From: Blastomyces gilchristii SLH14081
Taxonomy: Eukaryota > Ascomycota > Eurotiomycetes > Onygenales > Ajellomycetaceae
Assembly: GCF_000003855.2 (NCBI RefSeq)
Contig: NW_003101674.1
Span: 1,399,270 to 1,463,269, forward strand
Reading direction: 5' to 3'
DNA: 64,000 nucleotides
Shown: piece after piece, positions 1-11,998 of the stretch
Position numbering within the stretch: the stretch's first letter is position 1
Layout: each line of letters starts with the position of its first letter
The notes under the pieces: model-generated
Told to the model about the DNA's origin: nothing
The model's database searches: none
What the model saw: the letters and a program-made list of their open reading frames with translations, nothing else
Made by a program: the position numbers and the translations under genes

Positions 1-614
1 AGAAGTTCTTTTCAGTTATAGATATTTCTGAAGATTATGTCTAGAGACTCAGTTTAAGAGTGTTACAGATAGTAAGCATTTCTTATAAAAAAATAGCTTG
101 ATCTTATAAGAGATACTCAAGAATGTTCTTCACTAAGATTGATTTATTCATGAGTTCAGAGAATTTCTCTATCACTGATATAGAGAATGATGTTCTGTGA
201 GTAATTAATAAGTTCTCTGAGACTTCTTTTACAGAAGTTATTCATGATTTGAGTGACTGCTTCTGAGTGTCTGCAGTAGAATTTACAGAGATTAAAGTAT
301 ATAAGTTTCTAGTTCTTTCAGTTATAATAGACAGTTACTAACTGACTGAGCTTGAAATATAAGAATAAGTGCTTACAGGTGATTATTCAGATGTTTACAG
401 ATTAATATGATATATACTGTTAACTACTAGAAGTATTCACAGTAGAAAGATAAATGTAGAGATTAAATGTATAATAGTATTCAAGCTGAGTTATGAATAG
501 TATTCGCGAACTCCAGTCTATATAGTTGTGTGTAGCCAAGGGCCGCTAACTCTATTAATTACGCGAGAGATAGGAATAGAGGTAAAGAATCCGCGAGGAG
601 CGGGATTTCTTACA
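1..614 (-). mobile_element. Gypsy LTR2 element, 5' end (partial)
   Basis: This is the end of an LTR retrotransposon of the same family as the full copy at 18309-25570. Positions 1-357 match the internal sequence at about 24957-25312, and 358-614 is an LTR. By analogy with the full copy it is coded on the minus strand, so this is its 5' end; the rest lies left of the window. It is inserted in LTR1 copy A: the sequence right of 614 matches LTR1 internal DNA, the reverse complement of about 13900-13960. No usable ORF remains. Confidence 0.8.
358..614 (-). repeat. LTR of LTR2 family
   Basis: This 257-bp LTR matches the 258-bp LTRs at 18309-18566 and 25313-25570. On the plus strand it runs from TATAAGAATAAG (TGTAAGAA in the other copies) to GGGATTTCTTACA, so TG...CA ends are inferred. 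Its outer (right) half keeps several CpGs, such as CCGCGAGGAGCGGG, while its inner (left) half has lost them. Confidence 0.85.
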
Positions 615-1369
615 GAAAGTTATGATAGATAGTAATCTATATCACTATACAATAATTAAATCTTCAGTTATAAGATATTATAATCTTCAGTGTATTCTCT
701 TATCAAAACTGACTTCTTGCAGAATTTAATAACTTAAAAGATGTTTGCATTTATTACATAATGAAACTAAATATAGATGTCAGAGAATATTAATATGAAG
801 ATACTTATATATATAAAGTTAATAATCTTGACTATAATCTTACACTAGAACTTGTCTGACTATCTGAATAAGACATCTTATTAAATGCTTAAAACAGAAG
901 TTTAATATTTTCTAATAATAATAGAATTTATGAAGAGGATATTTACAAGACTATGAATCTGACACAGATCTCTGTCAATACTTATAAAATGCTTTGAAAA
1001 AGAAGTCACTAATAAAATTATTAACAAGATTACTAATAGTAGAATTATATAATAATCTACTCTGTCAGTTTGATTAATATTAAAAAAGCCCTAGAAAAGT
1101 TATTCTGTATTATAAATAACAGACTCTCATACAAAACTTTCTTAATAATATTATGAATATCTAGATATCTTTTAATAAGATAATGTTATAAATCTATCTC
1201 TCTTATAAGACTCAGAGATAGACTACAGTATCAAGTTAGAAAAGAAGAATAATAAGAATTTTAAATCATCTTGTGACTTTCTTTATAATATGTCTTAAGA
1301 TGAACTTCTTCTTCTTTGAAAGACACTCAATAATCTGTTGAATAAAGAATTTATACATAGTAGTAACTC

Positions 1370-1750
1370 TTCTACTGCAGCTTCTATTCTCTTTGCAAAG
1401 AAATCAGATAAGAGACTCTGATTCTGTGTGAACTATCAAGAACTAAACAGATTGACAAAGAAAGATCACTATTTTTTATCTCTTATCAATGAAACTCTAG
1501 CTCATATCAGACAAGCTCAATGATTTACAAAGTTAGATATTATTGTCACTTTTTATAAGATCTGTATCACTGAAGAAGATGAGTGACTTACAGTATTCTG
1601 AATATAATATAATCTCTTTGAATAAGTAGTCACATCTTTTGAATTGACTAATATTCTCAGTATATTTCAGAAGTATATTAACTGAGTACTCTGAGATTTT
1701 CTTACTAAGTTTATATCTGCTTATCTTGATAAAAATTCTCATTTTTACTG
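1370..1750 (+). pseudogene. Gypsy reverse transcriptase remnant (copy A)
   Basis: The plus frame reads through recognisable Ty3/Gypsy RT blocks: a SILFAKKSD segment, FCVNYQELNRLTKK, FTKLDI, and a YLDKN block where the YLDD catalytic motif should be. Several stops interrupt it, mostly TGA where tryptophan is expected, as TGG-to-TGA mutation would give. The second catalytic Asp of YLDD is replaced by Lys in this reading. It cannot encode a working enzyme. Confidence 0.85.
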
Positions 1751-3959
1751 ATAAGTTCAGAAAAGAATATTAAGAGTATGTATAAAGAGTACTATAATAA
1801 GTATAAGAAGCAGAACTACTGATAGACATAGACAAGTATGATTTTAAAGTTAAGAGTATAAAATATCTAGGTTTTATCATAGAAGCTGATAAGAAAATCT
1901 GAATGAATTCTGAAAAAATCTCTACTATTCTTGAATAAGAGGCTTCACACACTGTGAAAGATATATGAAGCTTCATTGAATTTACTAACTTTTATCAGTG
2001 ATTTATATGAAACTTCTCAGATATTATAAGATCACTTACAGAACTTATTAAGAAGAACTCAGTATTTCAATGATCAGCAGATATTAAAGCTGTATTTACA
2101 CAGATGAAGAAGATATTCATTAATATCTCTCTATTAATGATATTTAACTCTGATTATGAAATAGTTATTAAAGCTCACTTCTCTGACTATATTACAAAGA
2201 GAGCTATATTACAATATAATAATCAAGATATCTTATAATCATGTATCTTCATATCTAAGAAACTGAGTCTTACTGAATGCAACTATGAGATCTATGATAA
2301 GAAACTTCTTATAATAGTATACTGTCTAGAAGAATGAGGCTCTGAGCTTCAAATTATCTTTAAATTTAAGATAATCACAGATTATAAGAATCTCAAGCAC
2401 TTCACAATCACTTATAAACTTATTAAATGATAGATGCAATGATCTGAGCTATTAAGCTGTTTTCATTTCATAATACACTACTGCTCTGGCAGTCAGAAGT
2501 CAATAACAGATACTCTTTTATAATAAGAGTAAGATGTATTATCAGATGTAACAGACACTTACTGAATGAACTAAAAGCACTGACTCTTGAATCTGAAGAT
2601 ACTAGTTAATTATAATGAGATCACTCATGATACTATACATACTTCTCTGATTAGAACAGTCACTGATGTTTAAACTTCTCTCAAATCTACACTACATGAA
2701 TTGTGATATATAACAGCTCAGACTAATAAACTTCTTCAAACACTCATTGAGACACTATATCAAGAAGTACTCTGATTCTTCTCAGAACTACATATAAGAA
2801 CTGACATCTCAGAATACTTAATCAATGACAATGATACTCTGAAATTCTGTAAATGACACTGAATTCTTTATTCTGAACTCTTATACACTAGAATAATACA
2901 AGAGATGCATGATTTGTATATAACTGATTACTCAGATTGTGAGTAATTATATTAAATAATCTCTCAAGAGTTCTACTGATCTGAGATATCAAGCAGTATT
3001 AGACACTTTGTTTAAAACTGCAATTATTATTTCTCTATCATTTTATGAAAAGATTATAGAAAAGATCTACTGATATCACTTAATATCTCTGATAGAATCT
3101 GATAAGATGTAGTCATTGACTGCACTATTGATCTCTCTGAGAGTAAGAGTTATAAGAATATTCTGATCATTGTTAATCAATTATGTAAAGATATTATATT
3201 AGAATCTTATAATAAGATAAATACTGAATAAGTTACTGAAGTCTTTCTACAGAGCATATTCTATCAGATGCATGAATTACTGAGATCTATAGTATTAAAT
3301 TAAGACTGTTAATTTATAAGTGCTTTCTGAACAAGAATCTGTCAAGTTCTTCAGATTATACACTGTTTATCAACTGCTTATCATTCTAAGACTGATGATA
3401 TACCAGAACAGATAATTCAGACTGTAAAGAATTATCTTTATAAGTTTTACAATCACTTATAAGATGATTGATATGATCTTCTTCTATATGAAGAGATTAC
3501 TATTAATGACTGAGATACTGTCTTAACAGGTGTAAGTCTGTTCCTTCTTACACATAGTTATCATATGAAAGTGTTGAATCTTCTAGAAATTATACAGTTC
3601 ACACTGAATCTCTGCAGTCTGATTCAGATCACTGATAATATTGTAATAAAGCTCTGAAATGCTCATGACTGAGTAGAAGCCTTTATAATAAGTGTTAAAC
3701 AAGATTAAGAAGATTAAGTTAATGTTTAATGAGATCTCACTAAGTAATATAAGATAGAAGATCCTGTATAATTAAATCTTAAAAATATACAGATCACACA
3801 CTCATCTTATACATTGAATTATTATCATGTAAGATACAAGATAAGAAGTTCTAGATAGTTATAACTACTGTCTTAATATTCTGTCAGAGATTTATAATGT
3901 ATTTCACATAAGCTTGCTCTGCTGCACTATCACTGATTCATTCTCTTTACAACTGACCT

Positions 3960-4140
3960 CTGACTGACAACTGCCAGAGATCATAGAAGAAGATAATGAA
4001 CTTGAATAAGAGATTAAAGATATTCTTAATAAAAGGCTCTACAGCTGCAGTCAATAATATCTTGTGAAATGAGTTGATTATAACTGTCCGATCTGAATCT
4101 TAGACTTCATACTATCTGATATCACAGCTCTTGACTGATG
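3960..4140 (+). pseudogene. Chromodomain remnant at the end of LTR1 pol
   Basis: The plus frame, ignoring stops, contains EIIEEDNELE, then EIKDILNKRLYS, then YLVK and VDYNCP. This resembles the EVEDIL...YLVKWVGY pattern of chromodomains at the C terminus of chromovirus integrases, which direct insertion to heterochromatin. Stop codons stand where Trp is expected. A second copy of the same tail lies in copy C at about 35330-35460. The family call rests on motif recognition only. Confidence 0.7.
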
Positions 4141-4180
4141 AGAACTACACACAACTTCATCTCTGAAAAGAAGAGATTAA

Positions 4181-4481
4181 TGTGACAGACTGTATCTGAT
4201 TATAAGACTATTTTATTACACTTCATAGATTTCTATTCTTTTATTTAAAAGCCCTGATTCTCAGTGACTGATTCTCAGTTAAAAAATTCATAAAGTTTCT
4301 ATTCTTTTACTCTGAAGCTTCTATTCTTTCACTCTGAAGCTTCATCTCATACATGTATAAATATTCACTCTGATTGCTGATTCTTGCACTTTCTATTTTA
4401 TTTTCCTTCTCTAACATTTTTCACTTTTATTATATAAGATCTATATATTAATACTGATCTATTCAGCGTAGGCCTTTTACA
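4181..4481 (+). repeat. 3' LTR of LTR1 copy A
   Basis: This 301-bp LTR begins TGTGACAGACTG and ends CCTTTTACA. It is longer than the 270-bp LTRs of copy B because it has its own internal duplication around CTATTCTTTCACTCTGAAGC (about 4299-4345). Confidence 0.85.
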
Positions 4482-4792
4482 GAGATGTTCAAATATCAAG
4501 AAAGAAAGCAAGCTCTATTCACTGTAAAAATCTCATAGATTTATAAGAAGAATGACTTCTTTTTCATATTAATTAATTAATAGATTACAGTTTCTCTTCT
4601 ATATCTCAAATTCTTCATAATCTTATTATTGAGATTCTAAAAGCATCTATTGAAATTAACTAAGTATTATAATTCTATCAGTATTATAAGAATATAATCA
4701 AGTTACTTTATTTTTTAAAATATTAATTAAAAACACAAGATTACAGATAATTTAATATATTTTAAGTATTATTTTAATCTTATAATAGATTT
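4482..4792 (+). mobile_element. pogo/Fot1-like element pogo-2, piece 1
   Basis: The sequence aligns throughout with 8847-9160 of pogo-1 (shared GAGATGTTCAAA..., GAAAGAAAGCAAGCTCTA). It covers part of the transposase N-terminal half. It lies between the 3' LTR of LTR1 copy A and the LTR at 4793 that starts LTR1 copy B. Its last five bases, GATTT, are repeated at 15711 as the copy B TSD, so this piece and 15711-16080 were once contiguous. Confidence 0.85.
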
Positions 4793-5062
4793 TATAAGAG
4801 GTCTATATCAAATAAATCAGTATAATATATAAGTCTTATAATACAAAAGTGAAAAACATTAGAGAAGGAAAAAAGCGAAAGTACAGAAATTGATGATTAA
4901 AGTGAATATTTATACCTATATGTAGTGAAGCTTCGGGGTGAAAGAATAGAAATTCCATAAGTTTTTCAGCTGAGAATTAATGACTGAGAATCAGAGCTTT
5001 CAGCAGAATCTATGAAATGTAATGAAATAGTCTATATAATTGATCAGACGCAGCCTGCCACA
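4793..5062 (-). repeat. 3' LTR of LTR1 copy B
   Basis: This 270-bp LTR is in minus orientation and is the partner of 15441-15710. Unusually for this window, its inner end (about 5045-5102, ACGCAGCCTGCCAC and on) keeps more GC than its outer end. Confidence 0.88.
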
Positions 5063-5109
5063 TTAGCCCCTTGTTTTCAGAAGTGATATAGAGTCGCAGG
5101 CGTAGACTG

Positions 5110-5616
5110 TAGACTGACTGTCAGAATTATGAATTTCACGTTTAGTCTCATTTGATCTGATCTCATACATTTCTTGACATGAATTCTGCTAAGACTAATC
5201 ATTAAAAAAACATGCAAAGTGACTATATTTCAGATCTCAAAATGAGACCATGACTTAGAAAAAATGAGAGAGTGATCTTATTTGATTTCATTTAGTCTTA
5301 TTCTTGACATAAAGTTACTCTTTTTAGACGTTTTAAGGTTTTTTTTAGGCTATTTTTAATTTTTTTAAAAAGTAACACTTTTTGATAACACTCAAATGAG
5401 ATTTAAAGTCATTTAAAGCAATAAAAATAATTTAAATTGAGAAGTGAAAATCATGATCTCATTTGAAAAATGTGATAAGAGTAGACAGTAAGTCTCACTG
5501 AAACAGTATAAAACTACTATATAGTCTTAAAACCATGTAATAAGATTAGTTAAATTGATAATGAGACTATCAAATATTCTGATCCTGGTTTCAGACACGG
5601 TCACACGGTCAGTCTA
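5110..5616 (+). mobile_element. hAT-type MITE, copy 1
   Basis: This 507-bp non-coding element has ends TAGACTG...CAGTCTA. The left end is doubled (TAGACTGTAGACTG from 5103), so the true boundary may be 5103. The flanks are CGCAGGCG on the left (5095-5102) and CGCAGAGGCG on the right, an imperfect 8-bp TSD. It is inserted just inside the 3' LTR of LTR1 copy B. It is among the more mutated copies internally. Confidence 0.85.
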
Positions 5617-6293
5617 CGCAGAGGCGTAGTTCTCATTGATCAAGAGCTGCTGTCTCAGATAATATAAAGCTCAGAGTTCAGATTAAGTGATTATAGCTGA
5701 CTTATTTCACAAGATATTATCAGTCACAGCTGTGAGATCTCTTATCAAGAATATCTTCAATCGCTTATTCAAGTTCATTATCTTCTTCTATAATTCCTGG
5801 CAGCTGTCAGTCAGAAGTCAGTTGAGAAGAGAATAGATTAATAACAGTATGACAGAGCAAGCTTACATAAAAGACATCATGAATCTCTGATAATGTATCA
5901 AGATAATAGTTATGACTGTCTAGAACTTCTATCACTTTATACTTGATATAACAGTAATTCAGTGTAGAGGATGAGTATGTGATCTGTATATTCTTAAGAT
6001 TCAATTATATCAGGTCTTCTATCTTATATTACTCAGTGAGATCTTGATAAATATTAATTCAGTTCTCTTAATCTTGTTTAACACTTATCATGAAGATCTC
6101 TGCTCAGTGACAGGTATCTCAGAGCTTTGATACTATATTATCAGTGATTTGAATTGAACTGTGAAGATTTGATGTAAACTGTGTGATCTCTAGAAGATTT
6201 AACACTTTCATATAATAACTGTATGTAAGAAAGAACAGGCTTACATCTGTTGAAATAACATCAAAATTATTAATAGTAATCTCTATGTGTAGA

Positions 6294-6799
6294 TAGACTG
6301 GCCGCCGGGACCATGAATTTCACGTTTGATCCCATTTGGTCTGATCTCATACATTTCTTGGCGTGAATCCCGCTGGGACTGGCTATCAAAAAAACATGTA
6401 AAGTGACTATATATCAGATCTTAAAATGGAATCATGACTTGAAAAAAATGAGAAAGTGATTCCATTTGATTCTATTTAGTCACATTCTTGATATAAAGTT
6501 ACTATTTTTAGACTTTTTAAGGGTTTTTTTAGATTATTTTTAATTTTTTAAAAAGTAACGCTTTTTGATAACACTCAAATGAGATTTAAAGTCATTTAAA
6601 GCAATAAAAATAATTTAAATTGAGAAGTGGAAATCATGATCTCATTTGAAAAATGTGATAAGAGTAGACAGTAAGTCTCACTGAGACAGTATGAGACTAC
6701 TATCTAATGTTAAAACTGTGTAATGGGATCAGTCGAATTGGTAATGAGACTATCAAAAAATCTGGTCCTGGTCCCAGACACGGTCACACGGTCAGTCTA
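6294..6799 (+). mobile_element. hAT-type MITE, copy 2
   Basis: This 506-bp element starts TAGACTGGCCGCCGGGACC and ends CACGGTCACACGGTCAGTCTA, with a perfect 8-bp TSD TGTGTAGA (6286-6293 and 6800-6807). Its termini are the least mutated of the family, which makes it a good reference copy. No ORF was recognised. An 8-bp TSD is typical of hAT-superfamily transposition. Confidence 0.93.
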
Positions 6800-8140
6800 T
6801 GTGTAGAAGAAGATTATATCAATCATGCTGTAAATAATTACAGAACTTATAAAGATAGTTCTTTACAGTCTGAATTATTCATTCTGATGTATTATCAGTC
6901 TCAAAGTGATAGACAGTTGATAAACAGTATATAATCTTGAGAACTTGACAGATTCTTGTTCAGAGAGTACTCATGAATTAACAGTCTTAATTTAATACTA
7001 TAGATCTCAGTAAGTCATACATTTAATAGAATAAGCTCTGTAGAAAGACTTTAGTAACTTGTTCAGTATTCATCTTAGTACAAGATTTTAATATTATATC
7101 TTTGCTCAATCAGTTCATGATAATCAGAATATTTCTACAACTCTTACTCTCAGAGAGATTAATAGCAAAGTTAATTACTACATCTTATCAGATTCTATTA
7201 GAGATATTTAGTGATTTCAGTAAATCTTTTCTACAGTTTTTTTATAAGATGATAGAAGAATAATAGTTACAGTTTCAAATGAAACATCTGATGCTGTTTA
7301 ATATCTCAGACCAGTATAACCCTTGAGAGATTATTTAATACAGTTACTTATAATCTGAATAATTAGTTATATATGAATCATGCATCTCTTGCATTATCTG
7401 AGTGTGTAAGGATTTGAAGTGAGAGCCTCAGCATTGTTTACAGAATCACAGAGTATTATTATCATTGATTGAGCATTCTGAGATATCAGTTCTTATACAT
7501 AGTTCTGAGAGAAATTGAGATGCTTCTTAATATACTACTTCAGTGAGTGCTTGAAAAAGTTTATCAGTTTAAGCTGTTGTATATCATAATTTATTCAGTG
7601 TAGATTCAGAAGAAGTTGAGATATCAGTATCAGTATCAGTATCAGTCTCAGTGTCAGTGTTAGTGATAGTTCAGAGAGAGAGTGTTCTAATCAGAGAAGT
7701 GTGTATAGTGTCATAGATTGTCTCATTATAATTAACTAGTATTTTCAGATCTAAGAGTTAGTGCTCTCTGTTCATTCAGCAATTGTCTGTTACATTAAAT
7801 AGCATATCTTACTCTTATTATAAGAGAATATCTGTCATCAAGTTCTGACTGCTGAGATGATAGTGTATTATGAAATGAAAACAGCTTAATAGCTCAGATT
7901 ATCACATCTATTATTTAGTAAGCTTATAAGTAATAGTGAAGTATTTGAGATTCTTATAATCTGTGATTATCTTAAATTTGAAGACACTTCAGAGCTCAGA
8001 GTCTCATTCTTCTAAATAGTGTACTATTGTAAGAAGTTCTTTATCATAGATCTTATAGTTATATTTAACAGAGCTCAACTTCTTAGATATGAAGATGCAT
8101 GATTATAAGACATCTTTATTATTATATTAACGTAATCAAC

Positions 8141-8646
8141 TAGACTGGCCGCTGGGACCATGAATTTCACGTTTGATCTCATTTGATCTGATCCCATACA
8201 TTTCTTGGTGTGAATCCCGCTGGGACTAGTTATTAAAAAAACATGTAAAGTGACTATATATCAGATATTAAAATGAAACCATGACTTGAAAAAAATAAGA
8301 AAGTGATCTCATTTAGTCTCATTTAGTTTCATTCTTGACATAAAGTTACTATTTTTAGACATTTTAAGGTTTTTTTTAGACTATTTTTAATTTTTTAAAA
8401 AGTAATGCTTTTTGATAACACTCAAATGAGATTTAAAGTCATTTAAAGTAATAAAAATAATTTAAATTGAGAAGTGGAAATTATGGTCTCATTTAAAAAA
8501 TGTGACAAGAGTAGACAGTAAGTCTCACTGAGACAGTATGAAACTACTATCTAATGTTAAAACTGTGTAATGGGATCAGTCGAATTGGTAATGAGACTAT
8601 CAAAAAATCTGGTCCTGGTTCCAGACACGGTCACACGGTCAGTCTA
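8141..8646 (+). mobile_element. hAT-type MITE, copy 3
   Basis: This 506-bp element starts TAGACTGGCCGCTGGGACC. Its 8-bp TSD is TAATCAAC (8133-8140) and TAATTAAC (8647-8654), differing by one C-to-T. It is inserted within the left TIR of pogo-1, 11 bp from the element's end, so it is younger than pogo-1. Confidence 0.92.
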
Positions 8647-8725
8647 TAATTAACCACTCAACGCCCGCGTACATTCAACGCCCGCTCAATCTTCATTTTT
8701 TCATTCATCTTCAAACACTCAGAAC

Positions 8726-10790
8726 ATGCATCATGAAGCAGTTATAAAAGCAGCAATTGATGATTTGAATGCACAATTGATCTCTAATTACACTGAGACT
8801 GCTAAAAAATATCAAATCAGTTGATATACATTATCACAGTAGTATAGAGATGTTCAAACATCAAGAAAGAAAGCAAGCTCTACTCACTGCAAAAATCTCA
8901 TAAATTCACAAGAAGAACAGCTTCTTTTTCATATCAATCAATTGACAGATCGCGGTTTTCCTTGTACATCTCAAATCCTTCATAATCTCATTGTTAAGAT
9001 TCTAAAAGCATCTATTGAAATCAACTGAGTGTCACAATTCTGTCAGCATCATAAGAATATAATCAAGTCACTCTATCTTTAAAATATCAATTGAAAATGC
9101 AAGATTGCAGATAATTTGACATATTTTAAGCATTATTTTGATCTTGTAATAGATTTCTTTCTTCTACTGATTTTTTACTTCTTGCTAATTAATTTATAGC
9201 TACAGGCAAAAATCACTCAATACAACATTGAATCTGTGAACATTCACAACTTTGATGAGAAAGAATTTCTATTAGAACTCATTCACATTCTCAAACATAT
9301 TACATCAATTATTTCACTCAAATCAGGTTATATAATAGATTTCAGTCAGAATAACAGTTAAGAATTCATAACACTATTTATCTTAATTTGTGTAGATGAA
9401 ACTTCACTCTCATCTGCTCTCATATATCAAGAAGAATCAAGAGATATACAAGATACTTGACTGAAGAATTTTAATAGTGAAAAGAATCATGCCTACTTTA
9501 CTGCTTCAGTAAATGAATGAAGCAATGATAAATATGAATTAATATAATTAAAGAAGATCTTTGAATCTCTTATAAAAAAGAAAGCAGAACATGAATATAG
9601 ACTTCTTATATTAGATAATTACTTCTCTCATATTAATATGACATTCATCAATTACACAGATTATTATCAGATTCTACTTACTATCTTTTCTTCTCATTGT
9701 ACACATCAATTACAGTCACTAGATATTGAAATATTTGAATCATTGACTAAATCATACTTCAATCAACTGAATGAATGAATGAGAACTGAAAGGGAATTTA
9801 TACACACTACAAAGAGATCTTTTTGACATCTATTTAATGCTGTATGAAAGAAAGCAGTTACATCTTCAAATATTATATCTGTATTCACTACTACTGGTCT
9901 ATATTCATTCAATTCAGAACAGATTCTTAAAAAGCTTGTAATATAGCCCTGCATTTCCTCAGATACATAATATCAACCAAGAATCTCTACTTCTATTATT
10001 AACATACAGAAATTGATGAAGTAAGTCAAGTAGTAACAGTGTTAAATATCTAGTGATTTCAATCAAGTAATCTGTTCAGGGAAAAATCTTGCTCTTGATA
10101 AAGAGGTTCTTCTAATAGAGAACAGACAGCTACAGCAAGCTTTTAATCAAGAGAGAATATATTGCAAGTATGATAGAGTAATGAAATTACTAGATTCTTT
10201 AAATTTATTATTAATACAGTTCTTTTCATCAGCTAAGATGCAGATCATGTATGAGAAAATAATCACTTCTGAAGCTGTCAAAAAGAATGAGCAGGCTTAT
10301 AAAAAGAATGCCAAGTTGTAACATACTATTCTGAAGAAACAGAAGAAGACAGATATCATGAAGAAGAGAATGAAGTGAGAGACAGCTCATCAGACAGCAA
10401 AGTAGTAAAAAGATATGAATAAGGCTGCAAGAGCTGCTTAATGACAGATTGAAAAGAAGCTTAGAGATGTAAGAAAGACTCAAGAGTAAAAAGAGAAAAA
10501 AGAATGAGCTGCTGTACAGCAGCAATCATGATTGAATAAGAAAAAGATTGAAGAATTCAAAAATCATCTTTCTAGTCAGAAAAGTAAACTCATGATTTCA
10601 TAAAAAGTGACTAAATTACATTTTCAGAGCCCTGTCAGAGTGTTCACAGATTCACTACTGAAGAAATCTGATAATATTACAATCTCTACTGATTTAATCA
10701 CTGCTTACTCACTGAATCTGCCTTTATTCAAGATTTCACATTCTGAGTGAGTTATTAAGCTCAATAAACATCTACAGAATTAGCTGTATA
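8726..10790 (+). pseudogene. Fot1/pogo transposase remnant (DDE_1, CENP-B-type HTH)
   Basis: From an ATG at 8726 the plus frame starts MHHEAVIKAAIDDL. It then shows a helix-turn-helix-like segment (AAKKYQIS) and the three acidic blocks of DDE_1 transposases: VDETS (Asp codon at 9395), LLILDNYFSH (about 9602-9634) and LQSLDIE (about 9711-9730). A Lys-rich region follows (about 10260-10600). Many in-frame stops, frequently TGA at expected Trp codons, break it. The family uses this protein to cut and paste the element at TA sites. This copy cannot encode a full-length product. Confidence 0.88.
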
Positions 10791-11389
10791 TTTTTATGTG
10801 TAATTTTCTATATATATTTTCATTATATAATATATCACCTTAAAATCTAATTGCATTATTGAGATATTGATGAAAATATTTCATTACTGTGATGGCGAAA
10901 TTGCGGGCGTTGAGTGTAAGCAGGCGTTGAGTGATTGATCACGTTACAATATAGCTTTCTCTATAATATAGTCAGAGAAGTCAGCTTCAACAACTGTTTC
11001 ACAGTCAAAGTCAAATATTATTAGTAGAGAAGTATTAATAAATATCTTCTTCATCTATATAAATACAGCTTCAGTGTCTACTGATCATTGAAATACTGAG
11101 TTCTTCTTAGTAAGCTCTGTAAGTAATCTTACAATATCTGATAAGTTTTATATAAATTACTGATAAAAGTTAATGAATTTAATAAATCTTTATATATCTT
11201 TCACAGTGCATGAGATCTTTTATTCAAGAATAGCAGAGACCTTCTCAGAATTCATTCAGATCTTCTTACCAGCTTTTATAATAAAGTCTAGATATTTTGT
11301 ACTTTTAACTTTAAAATTATACTTATCTACATCTATTAGTAGTTCTGCTTCTCATAGTTATTATAATACTCTTCACACATATTCTTAAT

Positions 11390-11900
11390 ATTCTTTTCTG
11401 AACTTATCAGTGAAGATGAGAATGTTATCAAGATACACAGATGTAAATTCATTAAGAAAATCTCAGAGTGCTCAGTTGATATACTTCTGAAATATACTGA
11501 GAGTGTTAGTCAGTCTGAAGAGTGTGACTACTCATTCAAAGAGATTATATTATGTTCAGAATGCTGTAAGTCACTCATCTTCTTCATTAATATGAATCTT
11601 ATGAAACATGATGATATCTAGCTTTGTAAATTATTGAGCTTATTCAATATGAGTTAGAGTTTCATTCATAAGAGATAAGAGATAATAGTCTTTCTTTGTT
11701 AATCTGTTTAGTTCTCAATAGTTCATACAGAATCAGAGTTCTTCATCTGATTTCTTTACAAAGAGAATAGAAGCTGCAGCAGAGAAGTTACTAACATGTA
11801 TAAATTCTTTATTCAACAGATTATTAAGTGTCTTTCAAAGAAGAAGAAGTTCATCTCAGAACATGTTATAAAGAGAGTCTTATAATAATTCAGAGTCTTT
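11390..11900 (-). pseudogene. Gypsy reverse transcriptase remnant (copy B)
   Basis: The minus frame carries the same RT blocks as copy A (LFAKKSDEEL, ELNRLTKKDYY, FTKLDI) and ends in YLDNILIF near 11427, an Asp-to-Asn change in YLDD as G-to-A mutation would give. Multiple stops are present. Confidence 0.83.
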
Positions 11901-11998
11901 ATCATTCTTCTTTTTCATCTTGATACTGTGATTCACTTCTGAATCTTATAAGAGATGTAGATTTATAACATTATTATATTATCAGAAGATATCTAGAT

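Larger units (their letters stand above)
615..4481 (+). mobile_element. Gypsy chromovirus LTR1, copy A (3' part)
   Basis: This is the internal region and 3' LTR of a Ty3/Gypsy element on the plus strand. Translated plus-strand segments show, in order, reverse transcriptase (about 1370-1750), RNase H (ITDYKNLKHF near 2378), the integrase zinc-binding and core regions (about 2890-3500) and a chromodomain-like tail (about 3960-4140). A purine-rich tract (GAAAAGAAGAGA) sits just before the 3' LTR at 4181. Stops are frequent throughout. The 5' part is interrupted by the LTR2 element ending at 614. The 3' end abuts a pogo-2 piece at 4482, so the copy was inserted in that DNA transposon. Confidence 0.85.
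8130..10944 (+). mobile_element. pogo/Fot1-like DNA transposon pogo-1
   Basis: This Tc1/mariner-superfamily element sits in LTR1 copy B. Its ends are ACGTAATCAAC on the left and GATCACGT on the right, flanked by TA dinucleotides (8128-8129, 10945-10946), and the disrupted LTR1 sequence rejoins across one TA. The terminal inverted repeat is at least about 40 bp and contains two copies of a CACTCAACGCC-like block at each end (8655 and 8674; reverse complement at 10903 and 10923). MITE copy 3 is inserted inside the left TIR. Without MITE and TSD the element is about 2.3 kb, a usual size for Fot1/pogo elements. Confidence 0.9.

Noticed and set aside
10229..10525. 98-codon minus-strand open frame with Leu/Ser runs
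   Set aside because: It is the antisense of the Lys-rich C-terminal part of the pogo-1 transposase.
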